From: Emmonsiellopsis sp. PD_33
Taxonomy: Eukaryota; Ascomycota; Eurotiomycetes; Onygenales; Ajellomycetaceae
Direction: 5' to 3'
NCBI GenBank assembly: GCA_032988165.1
Contig: JANTQF010000066.1
Span: 62,001-126,000, forward strand
DNA: 64,000 bases
The translations under genes were made by a program, and so were the position numbers. The number at the start of each line of letters is the position of its first letter. Within the stretch, counting starts at the first letter, position 1. The notes under the pieces are model-generated. The model worked only from the letters and a program-made list of their open reading frames with translations, was not told the DNA's origin and did not search any database. Below are positions 35,073-47,106 of the stretch, in pieces.

Positions 35073-36659
35073 ATCCACTAGGGAGGAATCGGTGTCTTTA
35101 GCAGGCCTCGTACAGCAGGTGGGGAGATTATATGTCGCAGTAGAGGATTTTAATTAGCAGTTGAGTTAATTTAATTCAGTTACACCATTCAATGAAGTGA
35201 GCATGTATACTGCTCTCTGACATAGAATGGCATTCGCCTGTATTTTTATTGCCGGTCTTTTGAGTGGTCGATGTGCAAAAAAGGAGGTAGCAGCAGTGAA
35301 ATAAAAATAATTCATTTCCAACAACCTGAAAAGGGGTATCATTCATTATCCACCGCCGAAATGGCAACATTCAAGCTCGCCTGTGTACCTAGAAAAAAAA
35401 AAGCTTCGCTCCCCAAGCTTTTTCTAAATCGGACCCCGGTATGTGGGGCGTCGGGCACATAGTAAGTAGCAGCGCCTGGGTGAAATTTGGCTGCCTATGT
35501 ATGTCCCCTTCCAAGTTCCAGCCCATTTTTAGTCTATCTCATTCTCGGTATAGTAAAAAAAAAAACCCTACATTTGATTAGATTACCCCATATACAGGCA
35601 GATGCATTTTATTCTACATAACTTGACCCATGATGATTACTAGTATCCAACGATATTGTGAAGCGGGACATTGAAAATACCCTGGTCCCTCTGGGGCAAC
35701 ATCCACCCGTCTCGTTACATAGTGGGAGAACTGCTTGTTCTAATTGAGTTTCTATTGTCCCAGCCACACTGACGTCGGCTGCAGCCCTATATCATGACAT
35801 CATACCTAGAGTGTTGGCTGTGCAGTTTTTTTTTTTTTTTGACTGTGTGGAAAGCCATACCAGGGCCAGCTAAGGGCCTTCTCACTGCAAGTAGTCAATG
35901 CTGGTAATGACGCGAGGAAACCCAACTCCTGAGAGTAATCTATGCGGTTTGATCAAATCCAAAATTGCAAAACCATGCCGAATACATCCCCCCCCCCCAT
36001 TCGCCTTCAGCCGGTGACAGCCACCAGATATAGTTTCCCCGTTTCTATTTTTAAAGTAAGCCGGCAATTTAGTTAGATGCCGAGCACCACTCCTTCCGCG
36101 CATTTGATTGGCCAAAGCCCCAACTCGGCCCAAAAGTTGCACCCGCTAGTCACGTGGTCGGGCTATTTCATTCCGCCGCTAATCCCCGATGTGGTTTAGC
36201 GGCCGAGCCGGGAATGCGGAGCCTTTCTGACTAATTAAGGTTGGCTTGACAAAGGCTTCTCATAATCTTCTTATTTCCCCGAACAGGTTCAGCTTGGTAG
36301 AGGGGGTCGGGGTCGAGTCTTTCCAGGCACCCGCAAATCTAGATGGCGAACGTCAATCGAGGGCTGAGAGGCGGCTGACGTCTGGTATGTTCCCGGGGAG
36401 GTGGCTGAGTGATTGATTTTGCAAAGTGGATGGACTTGAGAGGTCTGAGAGTTGTATATAAAGGTCGAGCATTCCTGACTGGATTCAGAATTCATCAACC
36501 AACAACCTTACCCTTCAAACACTCTTCACTTCATCATAAGAGCAATTGCAACAGCTCACTCAATCTATATCCTTTCCTCCTTGCTTCTAAGCCCTCATCA
36601 CGATACCAAACACTCCCCAAATACCAAACACCATACCCCAACATATACCCCCAATCACA
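35073..36659. other. Intergenic, promoter side of the SDR gene
   Basis: No coding signal. Poly-A and poly-T tracts lie at 35394-35402, 35555-35564 and 35827-35840, and a C10 run lies near 35989. The right end carries a TATA box and the leader of the SDR gene. Confidence 0.5.
36455..36462 (+). promoter_or_regulatory. TATA box of the SDR gene
   Basis: TATATAAA lies about 200 bp upstream of the ATG at 36660 and ahead of a C/A-rich leader. Position and sequence fit a fungal TATA element; the transcription start is not known. Confidence 0.45.
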
Positions 36660-37487
36660 ATGTCCACCAAACCAGAAATAACCCACGCCTTCATCGGCGC
36701 AACCGGCGGCTGCATGAACGCCTGTCTAACCCACACCATACTCGCGGGATACCACACCGCCGCCATTGCCCGGAACCCCTCGAAGCTCCAATCCCTCCTC
36801 CTCTCCCAAGGCATCCCGCAATCAACGCTCGACAGCAATCTAACCATCATCCCCGGCGACGCCACCGACATCGAAGTCGTCAAACGCCTCCTCATCCCCG
36901 CCTCCAACGACGGCCGCATGGTCAGCAATGTAATGTCAGGGCTGGGCTCGACGCCAAAGTTCCAAGCGTCCGTGACTAAGCCCGTCACGTTGGATAATCC
37001 ACATGTCTGCGAGAACATGGCGAACACGCTGGTGGCGGCCATTGAGCAGCTGCAGGGTGCCGTTGCGGAGGATGTGGAGAAGAGGAACCAGCGCCGTCCG
37101 CTGGTTACGATCATCTCGACGACGGGCATCTCTGATGGGCCGGAGGATGTGCCGTTTGGTATGCGCACGATGTATCATTATGTTCTCGGGACGGCGCATG
37201 AGGATAAGAAGAAGATGGAGCAGGCGGTGTGGAGCAAGATTGATAAGTCGGATCCATCACGGGGGATGTTGAGGGGGGCGATTTCGGTTAGGTGCACGTT
37301 GTTTGGTGGTGGGGATCATTTGATCACTAGTGGGAAGGGGTGGAGGGCGTTGAAGGTTGGGACGGAGAGAGAGCCGACGCTGGGGTTTTCGATTCAAAGG
37401 GCGGATATTGGGGAGTGGATTTTCGAGGAGGTTGTGAAGACCGGGGGGGAGAAGTGGGTTAATGAGAAGGTTACCCTGACGGCATAG
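36660..37487 (+). CDS. Atypical short-chain dehydrogenase (NAD(P)-binding, NmrA-like)
   Basis: 275 aa, intronless, ATG in caATGtcc context. The N-terminal beta-alpha-beta nucleotide-binding motif reads HAFIGATGGCMNACL (residues 9-23), followed by IARNPSKL, which typically binds the NADP phosphate. The remainder has the layout of NAD(P)H-binding atypical SDRs (VMSGLGSTPKF; VTIISTTGISDGPEDVPFGM; LFGGGDHLITSGKG; GFSIQRADIGEWIFEEVV), with no YxxxK catalytic pair in the usual place. Such proteins act as oxidoreductases or redox sensors. The substrate is unknown. Codon use changes from C-rich to G/T-rich third positions midway, without a frame break. Confidence 0.85.
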   Translation: MSTKPEITHAFIGATGGCMNACLTHTILAGYHTAAIARNPSKLQSLLLSQGIPQSTLDSNLTIIPGDATDIEVVKRLLIPASNDGRMVSNVMSGLGSTPKFQASVTKPVTLDNPHVCENMANTLVAAIEQLQGAVAEDVEKRNQRRPLVTIISTTGISDGPEDVPFGMRTMYHYVLGTAHEDKKKMEQAVWSKIDKSDPSRGMLRGAISVRCTLFGGGDHLITSGKGWRALKVGTEREPTLGFSIQRADIGEWIFEEVVKTGGEKWVNEKVTLTA

Positions 37488-38699
37488 GGGTTTTTCTTTT
37501 CTTTCCCTTGCTTTTCTTTTTCTTCTGTTTGATATAACTAGTTATTGGTCTTTTGATTGGCTCGTCAATGAGGGTGTTGTGAATATTCCCCTTTTCTTCG
37601 CCTGGTTCTGTTGTTCTATCTCCTTGGTTTCTGGCATAGACAATTCTGTAGCTCTTGGTTTCTTTTGCTCAAACCGCTAATGATATCCTTCTTGCATCCC
37701 TCTGTTTGATATTTATTCGATAATTTATCTCTTATATTATATACTTTTTACCTGATCTTAATGCTATCTGTCATAGAGCCAAACGATAATACGTATATAT
37801 TTAATCTAAACCTCAACCCCAATCCATTCAAATCCAACTAGAGAGACTAATAATCTTAAACTTCTTAAACTGAGTATTAATATAATCTGTTCTATCTATA
37901 TACATTACGTATGTAGCCATATATGACCGAGCCCCACCAAAAGCCACCCTATGTACTGTGCTTAAGTATACTAAGCGCCAAGAGACATGGCAATTGCATG
38001 GCCCGTCTCCTCGTTTGCAGGAATTCAATCAACGGGAAGTGAAAAAGGCGGAGAAAAACAAAACACAACCCCCCGGTTCACTTTGCAAAGTACAAATCAG
38101 TGTATCCACGACCCATCTGACATGTCTCGAAATAGATTCCGATCCCCCTTTTCCGCCCCACAACTCCCAGCGTGTTGTTCCTCTTGACGGCAGACGGCTT
38201 GGAAGGGGGAAACTGAACAAGGAGGGGAATATGCAGAGTACTGAAAAGTAGAAATCTCAGATACCCAGGATGAAGTGGGGGATGAGGGTATGTGGGAGAC
38301 AGGGGGGGGATGGCACTAAAATAACAGTAGAATGTACACCCAAGCTCCAAAGCTCACAAAAAAAATAAAAAACGAAACATTCCCTCCAGCATTACAAACA
38401 TGGCTCATCAGTAAGATATGTGAGTTGGAAGTGACAATAAAGGGGCGCAAAAGGTGTAAAATGGTAAAAACGCATACCAAAAATAATCAAAGAAACAAGT
38501 CTAAGTTGGGATATTTACCCCTCGTACACAACGGACGAAGTGCTGGAATTAAACAAAGATAGAATTGAAAAGAAAACACCAGGCCACGTGGGAAATAAAT
38601 ATATAAGAATGGTAATCATGAAAAGGTACGCCGCCAATGCCTGGATATTTATTTATAAAACGAGGGAAAAGAGAAATCGAAACAGAAACGGATGAGGAC
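37488..38699. other. Intergenic between convergent SDR and BST1 genes
   Basis: 3' flanks only. T-rich sequence follows the SDR stop and A-rich sequence lies near 38340-38500. Short frames on both strands show no family signature. Confidence 0.5.
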
Positions 38700-41600
38700 T
38701 TAGGGGAGCTTTTTAACATGGCCGCCCGGTGGGGGTGGTCCGTCGTCCGCGAAGGTGCCACCTTCGAGTGCTCGGCTTAAATTACGGAGTGAGAAGCCGG
38801 TAGTTGAGAAATGTATGGCAACTAGCCACGCAGTGACTATGTTGACGATGTGGTGGAGGAGGTAGGCGTAGGTTACGCCGTAGAGGGCGGCGTATATAGC
38901 AAGGATGATGAAGAGGGCGGATGTGATGTGTCTCAGCCTGCGCATAAGCAAAATTGTTAGGCTTAGGCGATAAGAAATTCATAGGAAGGAAATAAAAGAT
39001 ACGCACCTTGAGGTTACTCTTGGGATCATACTTCCAGTGGTAAGGGTCTCGACAAGAAGTATATATGGCATTATAGATAAAACATTATGATGGGACGAAA
39101 ACGGAGTCAGCCAGTGGACCGCCAGGTTATGTACCCAAACCGCAAGTACGAGGACATTAACAGGCAGTATCCACAGCATGAGGATGAAGATAGAATGGAC
39201 GTAGTTGTAAAAGTTGTAGTGGGATGTGGATCTCTGCGCTCGATTATTAGTAGGTTTAATATCGGAAGCACATTGTCCAACACTCACAGTTTCTTTCGCA
39301 TAATGCGATGTCTGTACACATGTCGCTAACTGGACAATGCATGCCACAATATACGCGAATTGATATGGGATGACGGTTGAAACGAAGAGTAATAGGACGG
39401 TAGTGTTTATAATCCTTTGCCTCGGTGAAAGTGAGGAAAAGATAGCGTTGGTTCTAGGAGATGTCAGTAATGAATCGAGGCACGCGTTGAAATATATTTG
39501 GCTAACCTATGATCATCGTGTTTAATATACCCTCTACGAGATACCAGGATTCGTCGGATAGTCGCAAACACGTGAATCAGAATCATGACAACATAGTTTA
39601 TCACGATACATGACCCGATGCTCATAAGGCCAAAGAGCGGGACAAGAAACCAGAAAAAGGTATCTTGAGAACCCAGTAGCAAGTCGTTTTTTGTGAAGTC
39701 GATCACAGATTCAGTAGCATTTACGCGCCAATCTGGCACTCCTGGGTTGCTCACTCCCGAATTCGATGTGGCCAGAGAGGTGGCGACGAAAGTCAGCCCA
39801 ATGAATAGGATCGGTAACGACATTCGAAGACAAAGATCCAAGGCCTCGGAAAAGGGTATGAAAACACCTATTAATGTTAGGTTATGCTCAAATATGTTAA
39901 ATATGGTGGAATACGAACCTGTTTTGTCATACACTTGGAATTGCTTCCTTAGCACTAGAGCAACCACGAGAAGCGGGAAGGCCGCAAACACCGTCCGATA
40001 TCGCATGACCAGTTTTCCCATGCTACCAAGTACATCCACACGTAGCGAAAGCTCCATTGAAGCATTGCAGCTGGGGTCAGACCAGAGCTGAAATGAGACG
40101 CCACGAATTGCATTTCCTTCGCGGAGATGTGGGGGCATATATGGCGCCACTCCGTGCAGGTTGATATCGGCTTCCTTGACATTAACAAAATACTTTGACT
40201 CATGCGGTTCCGATATATATTGCCGTAGTAGCGGAGTAAAAAGTTCCGCGTTTTCGCCGCAAGGTTGTTTTCCGACCCGAAGTTTATAAGCCAAAAGACT
40301 TGAGTGTAGTGCTGGGATCTTCACTTCAGTCACCATCGGTCGTTCCGCTGGAAGTCGAATGTTAAGGCCAGCTCCCAGTAATCGGCCCAGTCCAACTTTG
40401 GTCTGAATGAGAGAATCGGAGCTGTCGGAGAATTCTGCAACAACCCACCCAGAAGAGTGTCTCTCAGCCTTGTCGACAACCGCTACAAACTGGTGTTCGG
40501 CGAGTTCTTCCAAGTCGTATTGTATATACGAAAAGGGGGGAACGTTATCGAAAGCGAATTTCGATGATCGGGTTGAGGCAGGAAGGTCAATAACATCCTC
40601 AACAGCACTCTTGCAAGCTAGTCGAGTAGAGCCCGAGCTCCCGCCGGAAAGATCCATATTTAGTGAGAGAAGAGCTGCAGAATGGCCAGCTCGTAAAGGA
40701 AACACACTACAAAATAGCACTTCAAGTTTCCCAGTGCCCCCTGGTGCATCGATTCTCTGATCGGTCAAGAGAGTAAACTTCTTCCCCGGAGCACCCTGTG
40801 GAGGAACCGGGAGTAGATGCGCCTCGGGTGCCTTGCGGTTACCGAAACTACGCAACACAAGGCGCTGGCCTTGTGATAGTATCGAATTTGTATTATCTTC
40901 TAGAGTCAACAGGGTGGTAGGGTCTGTGAAAGGATTAGTAAATGAAAAATAACGGCATATCAATTTGGCAAAGTTAAGCAGGGGTTAACCTTTTTGCGGC
41001 AACGTCCTTTCAGCGATATTTTCCATTCCCGTAAGGTACCACTTTTTGAACACACTCATCCGTTCTGCCCGCTGTTTCGTTTGTGATGACCGCCTTACGT
41101 CCACAAGATCGAAGAGGGAGTGAACGATAACTTTTCGGAACGAGTCGCACCACGCGATAGAAAGATGGTCCATTCCCGTCCAAACATTCGGAATCGTTGT
41201 CGTGAACACGGTAAACCCGTGGGTTTCTGGCACAAGGGAGGACAGACTCGTATAATCTTGAGGGACAATAGAATCCCCGCCTCCCCCAGCAATGGATATG
41301 AGAGTCACATGCCACAACGGGTTGTTGTTGGCCCATTTCTGAGAATATGCTTCACGCCAGTAATCGTTTACTTGCTTATATGTATGGACGATATCCGAAT
41401 CGAACGACACAGGAGGTCGGGCATGGGGCGTTGACATGGTGATGATGGTATTTACCGAATTTGCTTGGTAATTCGACATTGTAAGAACTGCGCGGGCGAC
41501 AATCCCACCCATTGAATGCCCAATGAGTATTACAGAGCTAGGATCCGGGTGGTTGGGGTCCCTTCCCACACGCTTCGGGTCGTGGTAAAGAGAGAGTATA

Positions 41601-42488
41601 TATGCCAATGCTTCGTTCACATATTCAGCCTGGTCGAGCAGTGTTTGTCCGTGAAATGCCGCCATATCCTCGTTGAAATCTGCCATGAAGAAATCCAGGC
41701 TTCGGGTACCTAGGTTGAATTTTTCGCGGTCATCCTTTATCACGTCGCGGAAATATATCGAGGCTTCCGATGCGAGGGACCGTCCTTGCTTGTAACTACC
41801 GGCATTCCCAGGGAGGAACAATACCGGAACCCCTTTAAGCTACACCAAAAGTTAGCACCAGGCTACGCCTATAATAACCGAACAGGGAGCAGAGAGATTG
41901 TCACCGTACCCCGATATCCTTCTCAGTATACTGGTCAACCGTACGTTCCCGATAAAGGTATAGTCCATACTTGCTCGCAAACCGTGTATGTTCCGTGTCA
42001 AATCCAAGAAGTTTGATATATGTCGGCATCATACGAGGGGTATTGCAGCCCTGCGGATCTATCTGGCGGGTTATATACGAGTGTATGATTCCGAAAAAAG
42101 CGAGAGCGCTGAGCAGCGTCAGCGACAGCGTCAGGAGGGAGCATGACCAAGGACTCCGCATCCGCGACCGGCGGAGCCTCTGCGCCTCCATCGAGTTATC
42201 CACCGTTGGCGAGAATGATTGCGATTCGAACGGCATGACGGCTTTCGGCCGTGTCTTGAGGGTCGATTGGGCAGGTTGCGCCGCGCCAGCCCAGAGGCTC
42301 GAAGATTCGTTTAACCGCAATGAATTGGATTTTGTCCCGCTGTCCAGGCTCAGCGCCCTCTGCTGGATATCCTGTGAGCCAAACGAATGAGGTGTGTCGT
42401 CAATGGAAAGTCCATTTCCCCCTTCGAACTCAGCATCGGCGGCCTTGGAGTGGTGGGCTTTCTGTGAGCCTGAGAGGCGCCTCTGCAT
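38700..42488 (-). CDS. BST1: GPI inositol-deacylase
   Basis: 1141 aa from seven exons: 42488-41910, 41839-40990, 40923-39919, 39867-39507, 39453-39288, 39233-39007 and 38937-38700. All phases fit. Residues 1-110 are a low-complexity cytosolic tail, followed by a membrane anchor near 115-140. The lipase-type domain begins LKGVPVLFLPGNAGSYKQ and has the nucleophile in GHSMGG (Ser about 302). The long lumenal region and the several C-terminal membrane segments (TGVFIPFSEALDLCLRMSLP; RHITSALFIILAIYAALYGV) are those of the PGAP1/Bst1 family. It removes the acyl chain from inositol of GPI anchors in the ER, which is needed for exit of GPI proteins and for quality control. One 51-bp intron (39918-39868) is in frame, so it could also be read through. 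Confidence 0.95.
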
Positions 42489-43006
42489 TTGAAGGACGCG
42501 CGCTCACCCACCAGTCAATGAGGGGAGAGAACCAAGCCCGCGGAATCGGCGGAGAGAGACCGGCCTGGCAAAGGAAAAAAGGGCGAGGGAGGGAGGGCGA
42601 ACGGAAGAGAGGGAGGGTGGACGAGGGGAGGTTGAGATAAGGAGCTCAGCACTGGCATTTTTTTGGTTTGGGAGACGACGACGCCGCGCACGGACCATGT
42701 GTATAGCTCCAACCCCAACTCCTATTTGAAGATGCAGGAGAAATATTGGAAAACAACTAATTCCTCTACTGCATAATCAACCCAATTACTTGCTGTTTAA
42801 AATAGGTGTTTTAAATAATATTCTGATCATCAAATGTTCTTATCGGAGGGACTTGCTTTCCTCTGCCCCGATCATCACGCAATCCGGACCCCAGACACTC
42901 GCTTCTAATAATACATGGATATCATTATTGTACATACAAACATCTGAAACAGTATTGGCAATCGAACAGCCTCTGGCTAGGTAGCAGATTGCCACGATAA
43001 GTGGCC
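42489..43006. other. Intergenic between BST1 start and IRC3 end
   Basis: Both neighbours point left, so this should hold the BST1 promoter. A purine-rich stretch (gggaggga, ggaagagagggagg) lies at 42578-42640. No gene seen. Confidence 0.5.
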
Positions 43007-45028
43007 TTAATTGAGCGGGCCAACCTTGACTTCTTCTCTGCTTTTAGCCTCCTCGTACTTGGCTTCCTTGGCTTTTTGGCGGACCACACGCTGTTTCGCG
43101 GCCATTATATTCTTAAAATGCCCTTTCGCACCGTATGTGATCTTAGTGATCATATCCGCCGCTTCTCCTTTATTAATTTGGTCGTAACTAAGCTGGTTAT
43201 CTGCCGGAAGATGTTTATTCAAATAGCCAAGCTGTCCGGGACTCGGCCGTTTCTTCCTCCATGGCTGCCAGGAAGCAATAAAAACCGGGAGAAACACACG
43301 ACCAGCCAGTGTGTCGGCAGCATGCACTGCTTGCGCCAATTCTAGCGACGAGGCTACGTTCATGGGCCGACTCCACGGGCATTTGGATGTTGTATCGGGC
43401 GGGAGGGCAGCGATGTGATGTACCGAAAACAAACCCGTCTCGTCTCTTGTGATCGTGATCCTCCCGTTAGGCGCACTGAGCAGATACCGATCAGGGCTGA
43501 TAAGTACCCAGGCGTTTTTGCTTAATGAGCGGAGGTCCTTTTCGCCAGAAGTGTCTTGGAGCAGATCATATACTGATTCATAATCGTTAAAGTCAACGAC
43601 AACCTTATCTTCCGAGACCTTCGGGGATCTTTTGCGCCTAGGTTTCACATCCTCGTCGTCACGGTTTTTGAGTTTATGAATATCTTCCACTTTGGTTTCG
43701 TTCAGCCCTTCATCTGGATCCAGCCCAAATAATGTTGGTGTAGTTAGCACACCTGTCTCAAGAGATGCAACCATGTCAATAATGTGACAGTTCTCCTTCC
43801 CAGGATAGAGTCGTAGACCTCGTCCAATCATTTGAATCAAGAGGTTTTTGGATCTTGTCGGGCGCGCAAGAAGTACACAGTCAATATTTGGAATATCGGT
43901 ACCCTCCGTAAATAGTCCACAGTTGACCAAAACAGGATACTCCTGATTTCGAAAAGCATCAAGTTCCTCAGTGCGAAGATCCCTTGGAGTTTGACTGGTT
44001 ATATATCTCGCATCGATGCCAAATCTGCGAAACGTGTTTGTAAGGCACTTGACATGCTCAATATCCACGCCAAACACGAGGGTGGACTTTCTCTCTTTCG
44101 CCCTAGATAGCCAAGCTCGAACGGTTATATCATTTGTGACATCAGTGTTGACGGCAGCAGACAGCTGACTAGTCTGGAAATCACCATTCGGCGCGTCCCC
44201 AACGCGCGACAGGTCAACATGGGAACCAACTGTCGTGAAAACCGCATTAGCTAGCCACTTGTCCCCGATCATGTCAATGTAGTCTTTATGGTAGACAATG
44301 TGGTCAATGACAGTTCCCAGCTTCAGGCCATCAAACCGCGAAAACGTCGCCGACACACCCACTAAGGCGGGCGAGTCATTAGAAGAGTGTTTTAGCCCAA
44401 AATACTCAAGAATCTCTCTATAGCTTGGAGCCACGATGTGATGAGCCTCGTCCACCAGGATAAGCTTGTATCTTTCAGGATCGAATTTTTCAATCCGGCC
44501 CTTTGAAAGGAGGCTTCGAACAGAGGCTACCGTGATCTCTGCAGTTCCCGTCGCATGGGTTTTGCCCATTTCAATCTCGATGGTTTTTCCTGGGTATGCA
44601 AGCATGCAGTGTTTTGCAGCCTGCTCGACCAGCTCTTTCCTATGAACGAGGATAAGACTCTGCTTTGCATTTTCGTTCCGAGGTGGGATGCGATCGATCA
44701 GTTGGGTAAATATAACCTATCGGCACGAATAATGTGTCAGCGCAGTATGCGAAAACATGTAAAGGGGAGTAGTTCTTACTGTCTTCCCACTGCCGGTCGC
44801 AAGAGAAATACCCAGTCTCTTTTCACCTTTTCTCAGATACGAAAGGACTGACTGGATACATTCTTCCTGGTAATCTCGAAGGCGAATTTCAGACGACGTA
44901 AATAACGGTCCGGGAGGTTTGATGGCGTTGGCGGTGGCTACCGATGCAGCCCATCGGCGATGAGCAGGCTGGCTCCCATAGAGAGCTGCGAACGTGAGCT
45001 CCCGTATACATCTTGTCAACCTCCGCAT
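43007..45028 (-). CDS. IRC3: Mitochondrial DEAD/DEAH-type helicase, Irc3 homologue
   Basis: 652 aa from exons 45028-44780 and 44716-43007 (63-bp intron). The basic N-terminus (MRRLTRCIRELTFAALYGSQ) looks like a mitochondrial targeting peptide. The SF2 helicase core begins with LRDYQEECIQSVLSYL. Motif I is ATGSGKT (about 77-83), with the intron directly after it. Motif II is DEAH (about 172-175) and motif III is SAT. The second RecA domain has LVNCGLFTEGTDIPNIDCV and motif VI QMIGRGLRLY. A C-terminal basic region with KRSPK follows. In yeast Irc3 is a branch-migrating helicase that maintains mitochondrial DNA; that role is assigned by homology. It shares a 341-bp divergent promoter with RRN5. 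Confidence 0.92.
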
Positions 45029-45369
45029 CTTTCCATGGCTGTGGACATGAACCGCGCTTGATCGTGTCCGTCTTCATGTCCGCTCAGATCAGATTTCGGC
45101 GGAGATAAATAGGAGAGTGCAAACATCACAAACAAGGTGTGCAAACACTGCAAACTCCTCCCATAAATAATTTCTCCTTTGCTCGAGCTCTTCTCAAAAC
45201 TCAGTTTTATATACTCCCCCGTGGCTCTTCTCATGACTGTCCATTTTCGCATTATATCTGTTGTTTAGGCGTTACGGTGCCATGTTGTTTCTATCGTCAT
45301 TTCCTCAAAGGTGCTGCTCAGGGCATGTTAACCAGCGTTGGGAGCTGTCGTCACTGAATATTCTTAGCC
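45029..45369. promoter_or_regulatory. Divergent promoter of IRC3 and RRN5
   Basis: Only 341 bp separate the two ATGs, so both promoters and leaders must lie here. Both products serve transcription or DNA maintenance of ribosomal or mitochondrial type, which is compatible with shared growth control (inference). I could not assign individual factor sites. Confidence 0.5.
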
Positions 45370-47106
45370 ATGAGCACAACCAGTGTCTACGACCCGGACG
45401 AAGAAGAAGATGCCGCCTCCGATGACTCCTTTGAACGCGGGATATTTCCCGTCGGGTTCACCGCCTCGTCTCCTCCTTTACAGAAACTCAGAATCACATC
45501 CCCCGATTTCACCGGCCCATCCGCGGCACAAACTAGGCGTGCTCGGCCCTCCCGTTCACGATCCCGCGCAAAGGCCCTACAAGCTCAGAGGAACCTTGCC
45601 GTCGAGCAATATGCCGAGATATTCAATGAATTTATAAATGACAATGCTGGGGGAGCTGAGGCCGCGAACAAATCTACCTTGTCCCGTTCCCAGATCGGGG
45701 TCGTGAGGTGGAGTCCTGAAGAAAAGGATGCTCTATTCAACGCTCTTGAGCGGCATGGCAAGAGTGGGATTCCAAAGATAGCTTCGCTTGTGGGCTCAAA
45801 ATCCGAGATCGAAGTTCGTGCCTATATTGACATCCTTCATCGAGCCCTGGAGCAGCAGCAACATAGGGATTTCAGCACGAGTGTGATTCTCGGAGATATT
45901 CCTGCTGCTATTGAGGTTAGCGAAGAATGCGATCAAGTGCTAGAAGATAATGCAGATGCACTCTGTCTACAGGAAGAACAAGCTCACAATACCGCGGGGG
46001 AACGGGAGCATGGCGAGATGTGGCTTGTCAATCGCCATGTTGCAGCTGTAGTCGAGGACCAACTAGGGGCCGAAAACGAAGCCCCCGACAGCGTCGAAAA
46101 CGAGACCGGAGACCGGAAAGATCTCGATGAAGATAATAAAACTAATAATAATAACGACGAAACCCCACCATCCAGCATCCTCGCCACCGCTCAGCTGCTC
46201 AACGCGAGCAACTGGATCCTCCTCTCCGAACGCATATTCATGAACCCGGGCAAACGCCAAATAGAAGACAACTGGAGCAACCTCGCCTATGAGGGTGAAA
46301 CCCCATCCGTGACCTGCGAGGCATTTGCCGACTTCTACGCCCTAGCAATCAGCCTCACACGCCGTCTAATCCAGTCCTCCCTATTCTTCGCAGCCTCGCG
46401 CATTCGCGCGCTGGAGCGCGGCGGATACCAGCGCGGAAAGCTGGTACGAAGGGAGGATGTGGGCGCAGCGCTGGATGTCCTGCAGATGAGCCATAACACC
46501 AGGGAATTCTGGACGGGAGCAGCGCGACGTTGCAAATTGGATGTTGAAGATATACGGCATCGGAAGGGCTACAAACCGGCTCCACTCACATATGACGAGG
46601 TAGAGGAGGAATTATCCCTCGAGGGCTCCAGGTCTAGAACGTCCCGGGCAAGCAGTATTGCCCAGTCGACAGCGGTATCTGAAAACCTCTCGGATTCCGA
46701 GGAAGAACCGCTCTCTCCAACCTCGGACAGCTCAGGTCGTCAGTCAAACGATGATATCTCAGATGAAGAATCCCTATCCGACCCCGAAGAAGCCCACGCC
46801 GCCACCATCGATCGGGAAGCTAGGCGCATTGAGGAATCTCGGCTCTGGCGCCGGCTCGGCCAGTCGCCGCCACCCGCTTCGTCTCCGGCACGTCCGCATG
46901 CCGACATTAAGATGGAAAGCGACGATGAAGCGGTCACCGGCGCCTCACGGCCTCTAGGAGGGCGGAAGACGAAGCAGGATCTAGTCGATTGGCGGGATCG
47001 GGTTTTGTTTCATAGCGAGTGGGAGGAGTTTGGGGCGGATACGATTCTGGTTGAGGAGGAGGTGGCTGAGAATCAGAGGGAGAGGAAAAGGAGGAGGCTG
47101 GAATAG
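45370..47106 (+). CDS. RRN5: RNA polymerase I initiation factor, Rrn5-like SANT protein
   Basis: 578 aa, intronless. An acidic N-terminus (YDPDEEEDAASDDSFE) is followed by a basic stretch (RRARPSRSRSRAKA). A SANT/Myb-like domain lies at about residues 114-165 (VVRWSPEEKDALFNALERHGKSGIPKIASLVGSKSE). A second conserved helical segment follows (NASNWILLSERIFMNPG; ALAISLTRRLIQSSLFFAASRIR). The C-terminus is acidic-Ser rich and ends in a basic RERKRRRLE. This layout is that of the fungal Rrn5 subunit of the upstream activating factor at the rDNA promoter. I base the name on the SANT region and overall layout; another Myb-like nuclear factor is the alternative. Confidence 0.75.
   Translation: MSTTSVYDPDEEEDAASDDSFERGIFPVGFTASSPPLQKLRITSPDFTGPSAAQTRRARPSRSRSRAKALQAQRNLAVEQYAEIFNEFINDNAGGAEAANKSTLSRSQIGVVRWSPEEKDALFNALERHGKSGIPKIASLVGSKSEIEVRAYIDILHRALEQQQHRDFSTSVILGDIPAAIEVSEECDQVLEDNADALCLQEEQAHNTAGEREHGEMWLVNRHVAAVVEDQLGAENEAPDSVENETGDRKDLDEDNKTNNNNDETPPSSILATAQLLNASNWILLSERIFMNPGKRQIEDNWSNLAYEGETPSVTCEAFADFYALAISLTRRLIQSSLFFAASRIRALERGGYQRGKLVRREDVGAALDVLQMSHNTREFWTGAARRCKLDVEDIRHRKGYKPAPLTYDEVEEELSLEGSRSRTSRASSIAQSTAVSENLSDSEEEPLSPTSDSSGRQSNDDISDEESLSDPEEAHAATIDREARRIEESRLWRRLGQSPPPASSPARPHADIKMESDDEAVTGASRPLGGRKTKQDLVDWRDRVLFHSEWEEFGADTILVEEEVAENQRERKRRRLE

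Noticed and set aside
36660..37487. Third-position shift from C-rich to G/T-rich codons in the SDR, as a fusion or transfer signal
   Set aside because: The frame and domain are continuous, and the cupin gene shows the same pattern; it looks like local composition drift.
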